Shown: piece after piece, positions 22,493-33,237 of the stretch
Layout of the letters: the number at the start of each line of letters is the position of its first letter
How positions within the stretch are numbered: position 1 is the first letter of the stretch
Program-made: the position numbers and the translations under genes
Source of the DNA: Saccharina japonica
Taxonomy: Eukaryota; Sar; Phaeophyceae; Laminariales; Laminariaceae
Reading direction: 5' to 3'
Length of the DNA stretch: 64,000 nt
NCBI GenBank assembly: GCA_008828725.1
Contig: MEHQ01002267.1
Coordinates: 81,320-145,319, forward strand
The notes under the pieces: model-generated
Seen by the model: only the letters and a program-made list of their open reading frames with translations
Databases searched by the model: none
What the model was told of the DNA's origin: nothing

Positions 22493-22710
22493 TGTTTTTT
22501 TTGTTTTTTTGTTTTTTTTGTCCATCCCATTTATTATCTTCGCCCTTCCTTTCTCTCTCCTCCCTAGTCGTAACTCAGATCCGGGGTCACAAAGTAGGCT
22601 CCTCTCCCTCCTCCCCCACTACGGTTCTTGCCTTGCATTTTTATCGCGAGAAGACTTCAGCCTTTCCTTCCCTCGTCGACTCGCATCGAATTGGGCCTAC
22701 CCACGCTACT
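22493..22710 (-). mobile_element. SINE-like retroposon, copy 2 (head missing)
   Basis: On the minus strand the 3' end reads AATAAATGGGATGG (22522-22535) followed by an A-rich tail (T-runs at 22493-22519). The 150 bp upstream ('cgtaactcagatcc', 'gtaggctcctctccctcctc' on the + strand) match 54129-54270. The tRNA-like head of the other copy is absent. Confidence 0.55.
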
Positions 22711-22934
22711 ATTAATTGGCGCTCTCAGCAGTTGATTCCGTTTTTTTTATTTAGTTTTGCAAGATGCGGCACAGAATATTTACTGTTTTCTATAAACTCA
22801 AAACGTTCAGCACGGCGTGGACGTAACATGAATATTTACAAGTATATGGTTTTAGCGTAGTGAGACCACGCGTTGAGAGGGAATCTTCCAAGATTATGTT
22901 CTGTAGGGTTTATGGATTTAGGGTACATTGGATA

Positions 22935-23360
22935 GTAGTCTTACCGAACTTGAAGTTCCGGGTACGGGTATGAAAGTGTTACAGAACTCACAAAACTTCC
23001 TGGTATTGTGACACAGGCCTACAGAACTCGCAGAAGTTTCGTGCGGGTATAAAATAGTTGTACCCTTACCCCGGGTATTGGAGCACGCGTACAGGACATT
23101 TAGAAGTTCCGGTACCAAAACTTACAGAAGTTCCGGGACGAGTGTGAGAGTGGGACAGACCTCACAGAAGTTCCGGGCATTGTGGCACGGGCGTACAGAA
23201 CTCACAGAAGTTCCGGGTATTGTGGCACGGGCGTACAGAACTCACAAGAAGTTCCGTGCAGGTATAAAACCGTTGTACCCGGGGCACGGGCATACATAAC
23301 TTTCAGAAGTTCCGGGTACGGGTATGAGTGTCGCACAGAACTCACAGATGTTCTTTGTAG
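22935..23360 (+). repeat. 40-bp minisatellite
   Basis: About ten degenerate units of the type 'cagaactcacagaagttccg' plus 'ggtattgtggcacgggcgta'. The GAACT...AGTTC portions pair with each other, so units could form hairpins. The best-preserved units are at 23160-23260. Confidence 0.8.
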
Positions 23361-23365
23361 GGTAA

Positions 23366-23740
23366 TACAAGGGCTCCGCTCCGTGGGCGGCTAACGCCGC
23401 CCGCTACGCTCGCGCAAGGAAAGGGGCAGAAGAGGCACATGATGTAGTGCAAGCAAGCACCGACTTGAGAATGTCAAGTCGTGCAGCGAAGAAACGGCGG
23501 ACTTGGCATGCATGCAAAACATGCTCGGGATGCACATTTAGCTCCATGCTCCAGGACAACAAAACTGTATGTTCGAAGGAGAACGCACAGCACGACGGCT
23601 CACAGCACGGCGCTGCGCTGCCTGCTGTGGTGGGTGTGATTTGTACTTTTTTCGTGAGTATGTGTGGTAGTACAACGACAACGGTATGAAAGAGAAAGCA
23701 CTCGTCAAGTTGTGAAGTAGTATGGTCCATCCAGCACAAT
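23366..23740 (-). mobile_element. Element-4, copy 2
   Basis: Starts with TACAAGGGCTCCGCTCCGTG and the GGGCGGC-taac-GCCGCCC hairpin (7-bp stem, 23384-23401). It then follows 6240-6560 in reverse ('ggaaaggggcagaagaggc', 'gctccatgctccaggacaac'). It lacks the GAGTAC array. Confidence 0.7.
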
Positions 23741-24298
23741 ATTTCCAATGACGTTTATAGTCGTAACTCATGAAAACATACATTTTTTTTAATGATACAA
23801 CCATATTCGTGACCGCAAAGACAAGAGCAATCGATGCTGAGAACGAGAAAGAAAATAAATGTCCACACTAAATTCAAGTAGTTATGCAACTTTGCATCGA
23901 AAAACATCCAAAAATATTTGTCCAAGACTGGAAAAAGTCGACCAAAATCAGTCAGTTTGAGCAAAATATTGAGTATCTCACGCAATTTCGTCTTGTTGAA
24001 AGGAGAAAAAAATCGCCCCCAGGTGTGGATCAGAGCAATCGTTTGCCGTATTCTATTTGTATATCGCACGATTTTTCAAACAGTAGTAACCAGGGGCAAA
24101 CGACCTTCAAGATTCGTATTTTTCCTCGTATCTCCGTCAAAAGTTAATTTTTTTTTATGCGACAAAAATCGCCCCCGGCTTATACCCATAGCTCCCCAAA
24201 CCAGTGCTCAGAATTTGGGTGTGAAAAGTATTACCCCCAGAGAAACCAGAGGCTTGTTTACACGTTTTTTTCACAAACGAGGCGAATTAATATGTATA
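23741..24298. other. intergenic; no gene seen
   Basis: The phrase 'aaaaatcgccccc' occurs twice (about 24007 and 24163), otherwise AT-rich unique sequence with short overlapping frames. Confidence 0.35.
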
Positions 24299-25200
24299 TA
24301 CAAGAGCTCGCCGCCACCCATGCTTCGGATAGGACATATACCTGGTACACCAGTTATTTGGTACCATCCTTATTATTTACGACAATGTGATGGCACTCGC
24401 TCGTGTTTCGATATCTGACGCCTACGTGCAGAATCAAGGCAATGCCAAGGGTTGCAGGAAGAAGGGACTGCTGCGTGCTGAAATATTCAGTTCGCAACCT
24501 CATTTCTCAGTCTCAACAGTCAGTCTCAGAAATGTAATCAGTCGCGTTTGGTGTTCCCTGGATAGTTTCAGTCCTCAGGATAGTTTGTGAGATTTACGAC
24601 AACACCAATCTGATGGCGCTCGCTCGTGTTTTGACATCTGACACATATTACGTGCAGAATCAAGGCAATGCCAGGTGTTATTGCAGGAAGAAGGAAACGC
24701 TACTGTAATTGCTGATACTCAGTTCGCAACTTTATTTCTCAGTCTCTGTCAGAAATGCACCAGTCGAGGTCCCGGTGGCGGGCTCAGTTTCAGTTTTGGC
24801 ACGTGCGGTGAAAACACTTCGTGCCGAGCAAGCGGTTCCGCGTGGATATGCAAAGTCGAGATATTTAAAAGCTGGCAACGGGGGGGAAATCTCAATTCTT
24901 CTCTTACTCTCGTGTGTCTGAGCAGACTCGTATCTACAGCACTGTACACTACAACAGTAGTACTGCTGTGCAGCAGTACGTACTACACAGCAGCACTCAG
25001 CAATACTACACACACCAGCTGCTCGCTACGTCGTACATACAGTACTCGTACCTGGTACTACTCGTACGTACTGCTGTTTGTTCTTGTACGTATTACAGCC
25101 AGGCACAGCAGTAATATCATATCTCTACACTGAAAAATGAGCTACTATTGTACTGAGTCCACCCGAAAAAAAATCAGCCGAGTTTTCATTCCTCCGTGGA
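24299..25200 (+). mobile_element. Element-6, copy 1 (terminal hairpin half-deleted)
   Basis: Matches 58435-59317 in reverse. Both copies contain an internal tandem duplication of about 215 bp (24370-24590 and 24595-24800, 'gcgctcgctcgtgttt(c/t)ga'). Copy 1 starts TACAAGAGCTCGCCGCCACC and keeps only one side of the long terminal hairpin seen in copy 2. Similar translated strings in both copies reflect DNA similarity; the frames are broken differently. Confidence 0.7.
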
Positions 25201-25214
25201 TCTTTGATTTTTTT

Positions 25215-25560
25215 ATTGAGGCGAGATATTTTCACAAATATCTCTCTCAGTAGCAACAGCGCCACGCATATCATCCTCAGCGGCCAGTAGAGCCGAGACA
25301 TCTCCGCAAGATCCGCGCACTTCGAGGTCGCTGCGCTCGGCGGCGGCGCTTGACTCGAGAGTGCGCGCGGGCGGAAAGTCACGGGTGGAGGCTGAGGGAC
25401 GCGACCCTCGAGAAGAGCGGGCGAGAAAGCCAACGGGAGGCCGTCGAAACGGGTCTCGAGTGCGAGTCCGGTCTGAAGCCAAGTGAGAGCCCAAGAGGCC
25501 CCGGAGCACCACAGCGAGCATCAAGCAATGTATATATATTTATTTTAAAATCGTGAGAAG
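25215..25560 (-). repeat. Element-7, copy 1
   Basis: A GC-rich block whose reverse complement is 53500-53755 ('gatccgcgcacttcgaggtc', 'gagaagagcgggcgagaaag'). GC-rich frames exist in both but carry indels relative to each other. Function unknown. Confidence 0.6.
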
Positions 25561-25664
25561 CTGCGGGCAGTGTTGAGCTTTATGACGGTGTCTCCAGATT
25601 TTCGAACAGCCCAACATAGCCCGAGCAAAATGTACCTAGGTGCGGGGGTATCTTGGAAATATTG

Positions 25665-25925
25665 TCCCAGATGGACAATACGAAAAACAGAAAACAAATC
25701 CACAAACCTGACAAAAACGTACACATTTATATGTATGAGTGCTCGTACTCGTACTCGAACAAAACTGCAGGAGCGAAAAACAAAAACGAAAAAAAACGGT
25801 CGGAAAAAAATGAAAATCAAGTGAACACGAAAATTTGAGTTTTATAAAATTTTATAAATACGTCAGCTGTGAGTACAAAAAATCAAAAGCCATCTGTGAT
25901 GATTGCGCCGCCTAAATCAAAAAGA
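25665..25925 (+). repeat. Element-4-related fragment
   Basis: 'atacgaaaaacag...aatccacaaa...tgacaaaaacg' and 'gagtgctcgtactcgtactcg' correspond to 12140-12215 in the inverted-repeat arm. It then passes through A-rich sequence into 'gattgcgccgcc', as at 12462-12476. Confidence 0.45.
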
Positions 25926-26070
25926 TTTAGTGTCTTTCGCGTTCTGTCAGCCTCGACGCTCCCCTCCCCCGCGATCACCTCGCCATCGATTCGGTCCGGG
26001 TCGAGCTCTACTGCCTATCTGCCCCAGTGAGCCCCGTGGCCCGCCTCGCGTGAAGCCCGGTGCCCACTGT
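25926..26070 (-). repeat. Element-3, 3' fragment
   Basis: Reverse complement of 5680-5815 ('ccgggtcgagctctactgcc', 'ggcccgcctcgcgtgaagcc'). Confidence 0.6.
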
Positions 26071-26173
26071 TAGACCCTAGAATGACTTTTTTTTGGACGT
26101 AAAATTCGCCATTTTTTTGTCCGGGGATCTTTAAAATGGAAAAAAAGAAACTTTCACGATCAGCCAATCAGCG

Positions 26174-26476
26174 ATGGGGGAAAAACTCAAATTTCTCAAT
26201 AAAAGTCTATTCATATTTCGTGGATGCACATTCCATTCTTTTTCCGACGGCGAGCAGCCGGACATTCCGAGCAAAAAATGGTTTGAGCTGCTGCGTCACC
26301 TACCGGTATCGTACACGAATTGGGTTGCTACCGGGGGCAGAGCGCAGAGCTGCAACACACGGACGCTTGAGCGTGAGCTGGCCGCACTTGACTGCTGTAA
26401 GAACTTTGAGCTCGATGGCCGACCGCAGGCCAGTGCATCCCCTGTGGACGGGCATGCATCATGCCGAGGCTTCTGA
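26174..26476 (+). CDS. small unknown protein or gene fragment
   Basis: A 100-codon ORF from ATG to stop with a balanced composition: a basic hydrophobic start (MGEKLKFLNKSLFIFRG), a central PSKKWFELLRHLPVSY, four further Cys and an ordinary mix of charged residues. It reads more like protein than the surrounding frames. No domain is recognised, and there is no second copy to test conservation. It may be an exon or the remains of a gene. The minus-strand frame at 26459-26653 overlaps its end, so at most one of them is likely in that overlap. Confidence 0.3.
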   Translation: MGEKLKFLNKSLFIFRGCTFHSFSDGEQPDIPSKKWFELLRHLPVSYTNWVATGGRAQSCNTRTLERELAALDCCKNFELDGRPQASASPVDGHASCRGF

Positions 26477-26653
26477 AGAACCAGCTGGGGAGAGAGAATA
26501 GAAGGGGAAGCTGTGGTGTGCTTTCGTCTCAGAGGCCTCCGCGCGGCTTTTGTTCCGTTCCTTCACCGCCCGATCGCGGATGGACTCGGCTGCGGCGAGG
26601 CCATCGCGTTCGATGGCAGTCACCTGGCGCGCGACCGCCGAAGCCTCGCGCAT
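26459..26653 (-). CDS. short coiled-coil-like ORF or gene remnant
   Basis: 64 codons from ATG. Residues 1-45 are rich in A, E, R and K with regular spacing (RQVTAIERDGLAAAESIRDR) and would be predicted helical or coiled coil. The tail is unremarkable. The region is GC-rich relative to both flanks, which fits a captured gene piece but can also create open frames by chance. The full protein is not recognised. Confidence 0.25.
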   Translation of the reverse strand: MREASAVARQVTAIERDGLAAAESIRDRAVKERNKSRAEASETKAHHSFPFYSLSPAGSSEASA

Positions 26654-27189
26654 CGCTTGTCCTGTTCATTCTAGATAACTATCCATCTTGACCCGACCGA
26701 CTTTTCTCTTCTTCCCTTTAGTCGTGCTCCCCTCGTGTTTTTTTTTTATTCCAATCACGAAATCAGATTTCTTGCAGACCGAAAACCGGGCAAGAGGCTA
26801 TTTTCGGATGGAATTTTCTCGACGGTTGCCGAATGAAATCAGTTGGGGGTTGCGTTGTTGTACGCACCATATCCCAACGCAGTGGAACGTTTTAAATGAG
26901 TTTTCATAAACGTGAGACAAGTCTTTCCCTCGCCCAAAGAGCTAGAAAGATGCCCAAAAACATGTTATTCCGCCTTTAAAAGCGCCAGATATTAACAATA
27001 TTGCCGAATGAGCGTTCATCCTCTTCGTTTTCACCAGCCAGAGATGTGTGTCAGGTGTCAGCGTGCAACTGGTTTCCACCTCGGAGATTTTCCTGATATA
27101 GAAAGTACCGTTTAGGTAGTGTAAAGCCAAGTAATTAGACTTTCCCAGGCTATTTCGAGTTTGCCCTGTTTGTTGGATTTTTTAAGTGG
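26654..27189. other. intergenic; nothing recognised
   Basis: AT-rich, short frames only. Confidence 0.3.
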
Positions 27190-27755
27190 TGATTTCGTGA
27201 TTTCGAATAGCCTGCCACGTTTTTGGGTCAAAATAGCCCTTCATTCTTGCGTCTAACTGTGGCCCTCGTTCGGGCGCTCTATCATGATGGTGTTCAAACC
27301 GCCTGGCTGTCCCTCTGTAAATAATATGTGTTCCGATAAATAGGCACAGCTTGAATCTTCTTTTACACAAATAAACGAACCTTATAATTTCGGACATAGT
27401 GGATTGATAAAGCAGCATCAACGTAGACAAAGCCCCTTCATGCTTCCCTCGTGTCTCGATGGACACGCCACTCCTAGCCACGAAAAAGGCGACCGCGCTC
27501 CTTCTGACCCCCCCTCTACTGGCCAGCGCCCTTCCATACCCTCGATGGCGCCGGGCTCGCCCGCGCTGCCGTGCTCTCTGGGCACACGCACGAACTCAAA
27601 ACTAAAAGAGGAAGAAGCCTTTCGCCAACTAAAGTATATAGGGAACAAAGAGAGAAAGCAACGCTAAGCAAGTAATGAAAGGAGGCGGGGTCGAAGTGGC
27701 AGCTCTGAGAGGCCAAGGATGGGCAATCCCTGAGGAAGACAAACGTGAGTATGTC
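27190..27755 (-). repeat. Element-3, copy 2
   Basis: 27262-27755 matches 5175-5665 in reverse, including the boundary phrase 'gacatactcacgtttgtctt' (minus strand). The 70 bp left of it are less certain. Confidence 0.6.
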
Positions 27756-28500
27756 TACAAGGGGGATTCGCCGGCGGCGTAATGGCCGCCGTCGAAGCTT
27801 AAGGCCGCGTAGCTTCCAGGCCAAATACAAATCATATGCCAACGGCAGTTTTCGATGCCAAGGGCCCGGAGCAAAAGAAAAATCCTGTGATCCCGGACGC
27901 AATGCACAACGATCTTGAGGAAGATTATTGCAGAAGGGTTTTGCCAGCTCTATAATAAGTGGCAGTTGCTATGCCCTGTCAATGACCCGTTCGATGCCCG
28001 CTGATGGGCTCAACGTTGATAGATACTCGTTGTGTAGGTAATGCTTCACCCAATTCAATACCATCAAAACACGGTTCGTGATTCAGTCCGACACGCTCTG
28101 ATACAACACCTTCCCGGTCGGACCGAGACAGTATTCGCCCACGCCAAATAACACACCAATAGTGTTGGGGATCACATACCGATCTTGGTAAACACGTATG
28201 ATATGCCTGAGCACCAACTAACTAACTGTTTTTCTTGTTCGCGACAACGGTGGGAACGTATCTGAGAAACCGGCTGAACCGCCCCCCAGCCATGACCGAA
28301 AAAAAGCCAAAGCCATGAACAAAACCAACAACAAAAACATGAGTACACCGTCAACTCCACGCTGAAAATACTACTCGTTCTAGTGTCGTCCAAACCACAA
28401 ACACGCCCATAATAGTACGCGAGGAAAGCTGATAAATATATATGTGGAAGCGAGCTCACCTGTTATCGCTTACTACAAACAGGAAATGAGAATAACGACT
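27756..28500 (+). mobile_element. Element-8, copy 1
   Basis: Starts TACAAGGGGGATTCGCCGGC, followed by a GCCGGCGGCG/GGCCGCCG hairpin. It shares 'cgatgccaagggcccgg', 'cctgtgatcccggacgcaat' and 'aagccaaagccatga' with 59478-60100. Similarity fades to the right, so the end is uncertain. No ORF. Confidence 0.5.
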
Positions 28501-28544
28501 ACATTTTCACGTGTTGTAAAGGCGAGCTTCAAACATTTCGTACT

Positions 28545-28690
28545 GAGAGTACTGAGAGTACTAAAATATTGGCGGGCACTGCGGTTAGTGGGATCATAAC
28601 CCAAGCCCAAAAATGCGAGTACCGACTGACGGAACCCCAAGTACAGGCAGTACCCGCGTTATCGAACCCCGAAACACTTGGAGTACAGGC
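28545..28690 (+). repeat. small array of GAGTAC/AGTACTGAG phrases
   Basis: Related to the arrays at 30770-31010 and 31185-31505 ('cgaaccccgaaa', 'gcagtac'). Confidence 0.45.
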
Positions 28691-29035
28691 AGAGCAGTAT
28701 TCACAGTGCATGGCGAACTACTGCGAATACTTGTAGTTGGTGTTTTAGTTATTTTCCAATAAACTCACCGCCACAATGCAAGTCTGTTGTCACAGAACAG
28801 GTTCCAATAACTCCGGAGGTTTCAATAACTCCGGAGCGGGGTATTACCTTCAGTATTGACATAAGTACAACGCGCAAAGTCGCTGGAGCAAAGAGAGCAT
28901 GGGCGTGTTTGCCTCGAAGTGTCGTGTCATGTATTTGGGTTAGGAAAGGGTTGGGTCCGGTTCGGGAAGGACGGGGACGGGTCGCACATCATTAATTTCG
29001 AAGAAGACCGACGCGATAAATAACACTGCTGTGGG
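28691..29035. other. intergenic; nothing recognised
   Basis: Contains 'aataactccggag' twice (28806 and 28824). No gene. Confidence 0.3.
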
Positions 29036-29036
29036 C

Positions 29037-29640
29037 GGGGGGGGGGGGGGGGGGGGGTACTTCGTTTTAATGCATGGCCGTAGTCGTATGACCATAGACC
29101 CTCGCATCCCTACAATGCCGGGACGGAGCATGTCGGCTTTTCACCATGTCGTGCATGGTCGTAGTCGTATGACCATAGACCCTCGCATCCCTACAATGCC
29201 GAGACGGAGCACGTTGGGTTTTCACCAACCAGGCAGACATTGCTTGCACCAAGCGCGAAGCGCCGTGAGGTATTGGGCGATTCGCATGGAGCGTGAGTTG
29301 ATCCTGCTAAGAACCGCCTCTGAGGCGGACTTGCATATGGACGACAGCCTCCAATGAATTGATTTTATTTCTGGTGTGGCCACTTCCAAAGACAGCAATG
29401 GGTATTACTGTGTACCTGCCTCCTGGGTGCCTTACCATATACACACTACGTGATACGATCATTCCCCTTGTGCGGAGTTGAGGTTCTCAACCCCGCACAA
29501 ATGAACTAACAAGACCGCCAGCCTTGATGACTGCCAAAAAAACAAAAAAAAGGTACCTTGGTTGTCTAGCTCACGCAGTGAGAGGCATGTTGTACAGCGT
29601 CGTCGTCAATCGACGCCAACCCAACCTATACATAGATAAC
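29037..29640. repeat. poly-G-led repeat 'R', copy 1
   Basis: Starts with 21 consecutive G (29037-29057). An 81-bp internal tandem duplication follows ('gaccatagaccctcgcatcc' at 29090 and 29171), then about 430 bp matching 35400-35826. A strong hairpin at 29468-29500 has an 8-bp outer stem (TTGTGCGG/CCGCACAA) plus a 6-bp inner stem. Strand of transcription, if any, unknown. No ORF. Confidence 0.8.
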
Positions 29641-30769
29641 ATGACAATTACGTCGACTGGGGTCGGTCGTTAGTTACGAGTGGACCGTAATACACCTCTT
29701 TTCTTCGTGACAAACGGCCCAACTTTCGATAGACAGCGACAGCTCTTCGAACTACTGCTTCCTTTCTACTCTTTGCTGGCAGCAGGACGACTGCTGCAGT
29801 CTTTCCGTACTTAAGATTGTCAGCAACAACGCAAGGCAGAGCATGGCCGGCATTTGTACAGCAGCAGGTTCGTCGCCTACTGCTTTGCTGAAGACATCGT
29901 CATACAGGTCATCGGATATACATCAGCAGCACACGATCAACTGCTACGATAGCGCATGCCCAAGTAATGTGGCTGCGGGTGCGGGAGCTACATGCAGCAG
30001 CAACAGCAGCAGCAGCAGCAGCAGCGGGTGCGAGTAGTGGACGCTTTGGTGCGCAACCACCATAACCACGTAGTTGCTCGACTACCGGCATGTATATACA
30101 GCACCAGGGAGAGATACCAGAATGCAGACGATCAGGGTAGAAGAGCTCATGGTGTACTGCTGTACAACCGGCATTTTGTGGGCGTAAAGAGAGTGACGAT
30201 CATATAGACTATCAGGCAGAGCTCATGATGTACTGCTGGATGATACTGCAGCACAGCAAGCAGTACTCAATCGACTTCTGCGACGGTAGCTCAGGCGGAA
30301 AATGATTGTGGCTGCTCGGACGGCACTGCTGTATTCCTTGATAATCGCATGCGTTTATACTGCTTTGCTGCTGCTGTGCAGATCACAGACCATCAGGTAG
30401 TGCTGTAGCGTACGTGGTTACTTGCCCGGCGAAAACCTTTTTTTGTGTACTGTACATCTGCACGAGAGGCACGTTTTTTTTTTTTTTTTTACAGGAAATC
30501 CACGGGAATTTACATATTAATTGCTTCTTAAGAAGTAAACCAGTCATACCCGTATATACGAAGTACGTTCCAGGGTACGAGTATCATATGTACACTACTC
30601 GTAAATGATACTCGTACGTACACCTGTCTTCGGGTCTGATGAAAAAGGCAGGTGCATATTGTCGACTCGTCCATGGACCAGCATAGACCACAGTATAGGC
30701 TGCCGCTGTGAATTGTTTGTTGCTGCTCTGCTTCTGCTGAGGTACTACGTGCGGGGGGGGGCACAATCT
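29641..30769. other. intergenic; CAG tract at 29990-30026
   Basis: No supported gene. Contains a (CAG)n tract, many 'tactgctg' words, 'ggcagagctcatg(a/g)tgtactgctg' twice (30140 and 30212), and a T-run at 30473-30490. Confidence 0.35.
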
Positions 30770-31505
30770 TACACAGATGCTCCGAGTATACTCGTACTCG
30801 GAGTATCGATTATTTTTCGTACTCCGAGTACTGAGAGTATTATAGTACTGGTGGCCTAAATACTCGGAGTACTTGGAGTATGAGCAGTACTGAAGGCCCA
30901 AATACTCCGAGAGCTGGGAGTATGAGCCCGAGTACAAGCAGTACTCGGAATTACTCCGAGTACTCCGAGTATCGAGAGTATTGGACACCGAAATATTGCG
31001 AGTACACAAAGTACCTGAAGTAATTGTTTCTCGAAAATACTCTAATTAAACTCCGAGGTAATGGGAGCATCTGTGAAATTTCAAAATCTATAAACGCCAG
31101 TCACATGCTCCCAGAACCTGGAAGGAATGACAGCCGAGTCTTTAAAATGATGCAAATATGCTCCTATTAATAACGTACTTCACACTCCGAGTATACTCCG
31201 AGTATCGAGTACATTTCGTACTCCGAGTACTTAAGAGTATAATATTAGTAGTATTAGCGGCCTGAATACTCGGTACGTGGAGTATGAGCAGAACTGAAGC
31301 CCCAAATACTCGGAGTACAAGGAGTAGCCGCAGTATCGGACCCCGAAATACTCCGAGTAAAGCAGTATCGAGAGTGTTCATACCCGAAATCCTCCGAGTA
31401 CGAGCAGTATCCCAGAGTATCGAACCCCGAAATACTCCGAGTACACGAAGCACCTGAAGTATTATATCTCTAATACTCCTTACTTTACTCCAAGGTACTC
31501 GGAGC
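30770..31505 (+). repeat. palindromic TACTCCGAGTA arrays
   Basis: Two stretches (30778-31020 and 31185-31505) of degenerate units built from 'atactccgagta', 'actcggagta', 'gagcagta' and 'ccccgaaatactc'. CTCCGAG/CTCGGAG are mutually complementary, so the array is full of potential stems. The spacer at 31025-31180 is related ('aaatactc', 'ggagcatctgtg'). Confidence 0.75.
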
Positions 31506-31812
31506 ATCTGTGCAATCTTACTACTACACGTGCGTACTCAATCAATCCTATCATGCGTGCATCATATTTCATCCTCCCCAAGCCCCAACCCAATTACGTA
31601 GTCCATCGTCTCGCGCAAAATAACGAAAGACAACAGAATCAACTACTCGTATTCAGTATAATGATAGGTGGTCCAAACAAGATTATTCTACGACACACCT
31701 ACTATTAATATACCTGAACAGCAATAGCGGCATCTTCGTACGTATCATCAAAAACATAATCAAAAACAGGGGGAAAGGCAATCGATCAGGCAGCACGAAC
31801 ACAGCGTATACC
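31506..31812. other. downstream flank of the 474-codon ORF
   Basis: AT-rich sequence 3' of the minus-strand ORF. No clear AATAAA on that strand. Nothing else seen. Confidence 0.3.
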
Positions 31813-31940
31813 TCAATCAGGGCTGAACGGAGGCATGAGCCCAGCACCCAGGCGCCATTGCGGTCCAGCTTCCATGCTGATCCAAACACAACCTTGCTGT
31901 AGGTGGTGTTGCTTGCCGCCGCCCCACCCGTCCTTGCTCC

Positions 31941-31999
<59 letters not shown>

Positions 32000-33237
32000 T
32001 CTTCCTTCTCCTCCTCTTCCTCCTCTTTCCGTTGCTCGAATAATAACAGGGCTCCGTGTGCCAGCACCAAGCGACTCGCCACTACCAGGGCGTGCTGCTC
32101 CGCCTCGAGGTCTGCACGCGTGCCTTCCGCGGGCGGTGGCGGAGGCGGTGGTAGAGGCGGCGGTGGCGGCAGCGGCGGTGGCAACGGCTGATGCTCCTGC
32201 TCCTCGCCCATCCCAACGCCGTCATCTCCGACTCCTACTCTACTTTCCTCCTCCTGAGACCCCCTTCCACTCGCACATAAAACCATCTCTCCGACCTCTT
32301 GCTCTTCCGCGTGTGACGGTTCCTTCGTCACCGCGGGGTGGGTTCCAGCGTGGCGCGCAAACGGAGCCACCTGCTCTTGCGCGCCCGGGTTCACCCAACA
32401 AACCGGCTCAAAGGGGCTCCTCTCAACCGGAAGCAGCTGCGGCAGGGCCCTCTGCCCATCCTGTGCACTGCTGCCGCTCCGGGAGGTCTGCTTCCCACCT
32501 AGCTTCACAGCTCGTTCTTCTTCTCTCTCCTCGTCACCCATATCTTCTCCTTTTTCTCCTCTCGTCGCTTCCTCATCTAATTCGGGGGTGGGCGCAGAGC
32601 GGGTATGGTTTGCAGCAGTGGCCAACGTGCCGGCTCGAGCCTCCTGCTCTTGTCGCACTGATGTCCCAGCTGCTTTCCTCCTTTGCTCTGCCGTTGCCCT
32701 CTCCGAATCAGCGCGCTGGGCCTCGCTTGGCGTGGCACGCAGCTTCGCTATCATCTTCCTCCGAAGGGCTGCCAGCTGCACTGCTGCTAACTCTCTCCTC
32801 ATCTCCTCCATCTCCTCACGAAGGGCTGCCACCTGTATCGCAGTGTCTGCAGCCCCTTCCATCTCGTCTTGCTGCTTCTGCTGCTGCTCCGGCTGCTGCT
32901 GCTGCCGCTGCTCGCCTGCGTTGCTCGTGCTTCGAGCAGCAAGCGGCTCCACCAGCGCCGGCTCACGTCTGGCAAAGGCGGCACGATGTTGCTGCGGTCG
33001 GATCGGGTGGACTACCTCTTGCCGCCACTTGAACTGGTGCTGAGCCGAGTTGATCCGAAAATCCACCTCAGTGAGACGAGCCCTCTCGTTCGCAAGCACG
33101 GCAACCCGTCCAGTACGCGCAGCCCAAGCTTCATAGTTCACGATGCGTTGAACCAGGACGAAGCGCTCGGCATACAGCTTGTCGACAACTCCCATCAGCT
33201 GCACCGTCTTCCATCTTTCAAACTCCGCGGCATCCAT
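31813..33237 (-). CDS. hypothetical coiled-coil, Pro- and Gln-rich protein
   Basis: A 474-codon intronless ORF. The ATG chosen is the first after an in-frame TGA (about 60 bases upstream). Residues 1-80 form a non-repetitive, probably helical N-terminal domain (FERWK, LYAERFVLVQRIVNYEAW). Residues 105-125 are Q-rich. Residues 132-190 are a charged helix typical of a coiled coil (AALREEMEEMRREL). 215-265 is acidic. 351-369 is poly-Pro. 404-432 is an E-run followed by 18 Gln, encoded by the CTG tract at 31942-31995. The C-terminus is Gly/Trp-containing and ends PPFSPD. The balanced N-terminus argues for a real gene. I do not recognise the family; it could also be a gag-like protein of an element. 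GC-rich third positions differ from the AT-rich flanks. Confidence 0.55.

Noticed and set aside
24387..24590. Translated similarity between 24387-24590 and 59009-59380 (reverse)
   Set aside because: Both are copies of Element-6; the frames carry indels and stops, so this is not evidence for a protein.
32058..33032. 324-codon + strand ORF opposite the 474-codon ORF
   Set aside because: Shadow frame of a GC-rich minus-strand ORF: Pro/Ser/Leu-rich with no structure, whereas the minus frame has a balanced N-terminal domain.
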